A stretch of 64,000 nt of DNA from contig NZ_CANDOB010000002.1 of assembly GCF_947387515.1 (NCBI RefSeq), positions 1,240,001 to 1,304,000 of the forward strand, given 5' to 3'. This DNA comes from Alkalihalobacillus sp. CinArs1 (GTDB lineage Bacteria > Bacillota > Bacilli > Bacillales > Guptibacillaceae). Position 1 is the stretch's first letter, and each line of letters begins with the position of its first letter. A program made the translations under genes and the position numbers. The notes beneath the pieces are model-generated. The model saw only the letters and a list, made by a program, of their open reading frames with translations. It had not been told where the DNA came from and made no database searches. Of the stretch, positions 63,404 to 64,000 are shown in pieces.

Positions 63404-63988
63404 TTAATAGGTGATTCCTGTATCCTCTGACATGTTGTCACTTATTATTCCAACGCCTTTCACTTCATCGATTTCTACATCTTGTTGTATGGATGGATTT
63501 AGAGGGTACGTTCCTTCGGCAAAAGTTAGCTTCTTATAACTGGGCTCTATACCACCACCTGTTACATACATAATGAGATCCTTCCAGCCGTTAGTGGATG
63601 TTTCACTAATGATAATTGGAGTTCTAACTAGACTGAATCGCGAAAGCATTTTGTATTCTTCATTGATCTTTTGGAAGATGAGTGCGCTGCAGCCTCCAGT
63701 TCCACAAACTGAAGGTCCTGACAAATAGACGAACGTTTCAGGGGTGCCATCCTCATTTAAATCGATACGGTTGTAATAGTACTTAACATCACCGGGCTGT
63801 AATTGAAAGATTTTACTGAAAGCTTCTTCTAATTTCTCGTCTTTATTTGTTTCTGATTTCATAAAACTTAGTGTAGCTGAATGTGGCTGTTGGATGGCAT
63901 GAGTTTTATTGTAGGGTAGGCCTAGAAAACTAAATAGGACTACGAGGAAGAGTAGTGTATGAGAAGATTTCATAATAACTTTATTCAC
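63404..63988 (-). CDS. Secreted hypothetical protein with DxNxDG-like repeat
   Basis: 194 aa with a Sec signal peptide (about 1-31, cleavage probably near THAIQ). The mature part has NRIDLNEDGTPETFVYLSG, resembling a calcium-binding or FG-GAP-type strand, and a CGTGGCSALIF segment with two cysteines likely to form a disulphide. I do not recognise a named family. GTG 63988 or ATG 63973 is the start; GAGGTG overlaps the former. Cut off from the next gene by the window edge. Confidence 0.7.
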   Translation of the reverse strand: MNKVIMKSSHTLLFLVVLFSFLGLPYNKTHAIQQPHSATLSFMKSETNKDEKLEEAFSKIFQLQPGDVKYYYNRIDLNEDGTPETFVYLSGPSVCGTGGCSALIFQKINEEYKMLSRFSLVRTPIIISETSTNGWKDLIMYVTGGGIEPSYKKLTFAEGTYPLNPSIQQDVEIDEVKGVGIISDNMSEDTGITY

Positions 63989-64000
63989 CTCGTTGTTTAG

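Overview
The window is a 64 kb stretch of the core chromosome of a spore-forming, low-to-mid GC Firmicute of the Bacillaceae. The gene order follows the Bacillus subtilis block from ylxY/mlpA to yneK, and the genes carry Bacillus-type ribosome binding sites, frequent TTG/GTG starts and rho-independent terminators. The genus cannot be fixed from sequence alone. Differences from B. subtilis include a BMP-type nucleoside ABC transporter after spoIIIE, a DEAD-box helicase between cinA and recA, korAB and an M19 dipeptidase after spoVS, no pbpX between recA and rny, no glnR before glnA, no tkt after ynzC, and an mrpB-like gene between ccdA and ccdC.

Layout. 1-7.9 kb: end of a polysaccharide deacetylase, M16 peptidase mlpA, ymxH, dipicolinate synthase dpaAB, the lysine/DAP genes asd-dapG-dapA, tepA and ylzJ. 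8.0-10.4 kb: spoIIIE. 10.4-15.8 kb: a structured GC-rich element between two copies of a terminator hairpin, then the nupNOPQ-type transporter. 15.8-16.5 kb: about 0.7 kb of non-coding repeats. 16.6-25.7 kb: ymfF-ymfH-ymfI-ymfJ-ymfK-rodZ-pgsA-cinA and the helicase. 25.8-31.2 kb: recA, rny, ymdB, spoVS and a dipeptidase. 31.3-45.3 kb: korAB, tdh-kbl, miaB-ricA, cotE, mutS-mutL, miaA, hfq. 45.3-52.2 kb: a degenerate tyrosine recombinase, a small zinc-ribbon-like protein, an unknown gene, spoVK, hflX, ynbB and glnA. 52.2-56.5 kb: accessory enzymes, two small genes and spo0M. 56.5-64 kb: lexA / yneA-yneB-ynzC, a HesB-like gene, sirA, yneF, an M15 lipoprotein, ccdA, an mrpB-like gene, ccdC, yneK and an unknown secreted protein.

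How the genes fit together. Sporulation is the main theme (dpaAB, spoIIIE, spoVS, ricA, cotE, spoVK, spo0M, sirA), with visible sigma-H-like, sigma-K-like and Spo0A-like promoter signals. The SOS response appears twice, with LexA boxes at recA and at lexA/yneA. Mismatch repair (mutSL), tRNA i6A/ms2i6A modification (miaA, miaB) and four genes tied in B. subtilis to 5-aminopentanol modification of EF-P (ymfF, ymfH, ymfI, ynbB) are also present.

I saw no prophage, insertion sequence, CRISPR array, rRNA or tRNA. The most unusual material is non-coding: a four-copy tandem repeat of about 118 bp whose hairpin arms change in a compensatory way, a 20-bp-period repeat, a structured element between duplicated terminators, and an operator-like palindrome on both sides of the HesB-like gene. 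No complete new multi-gene system is evident.
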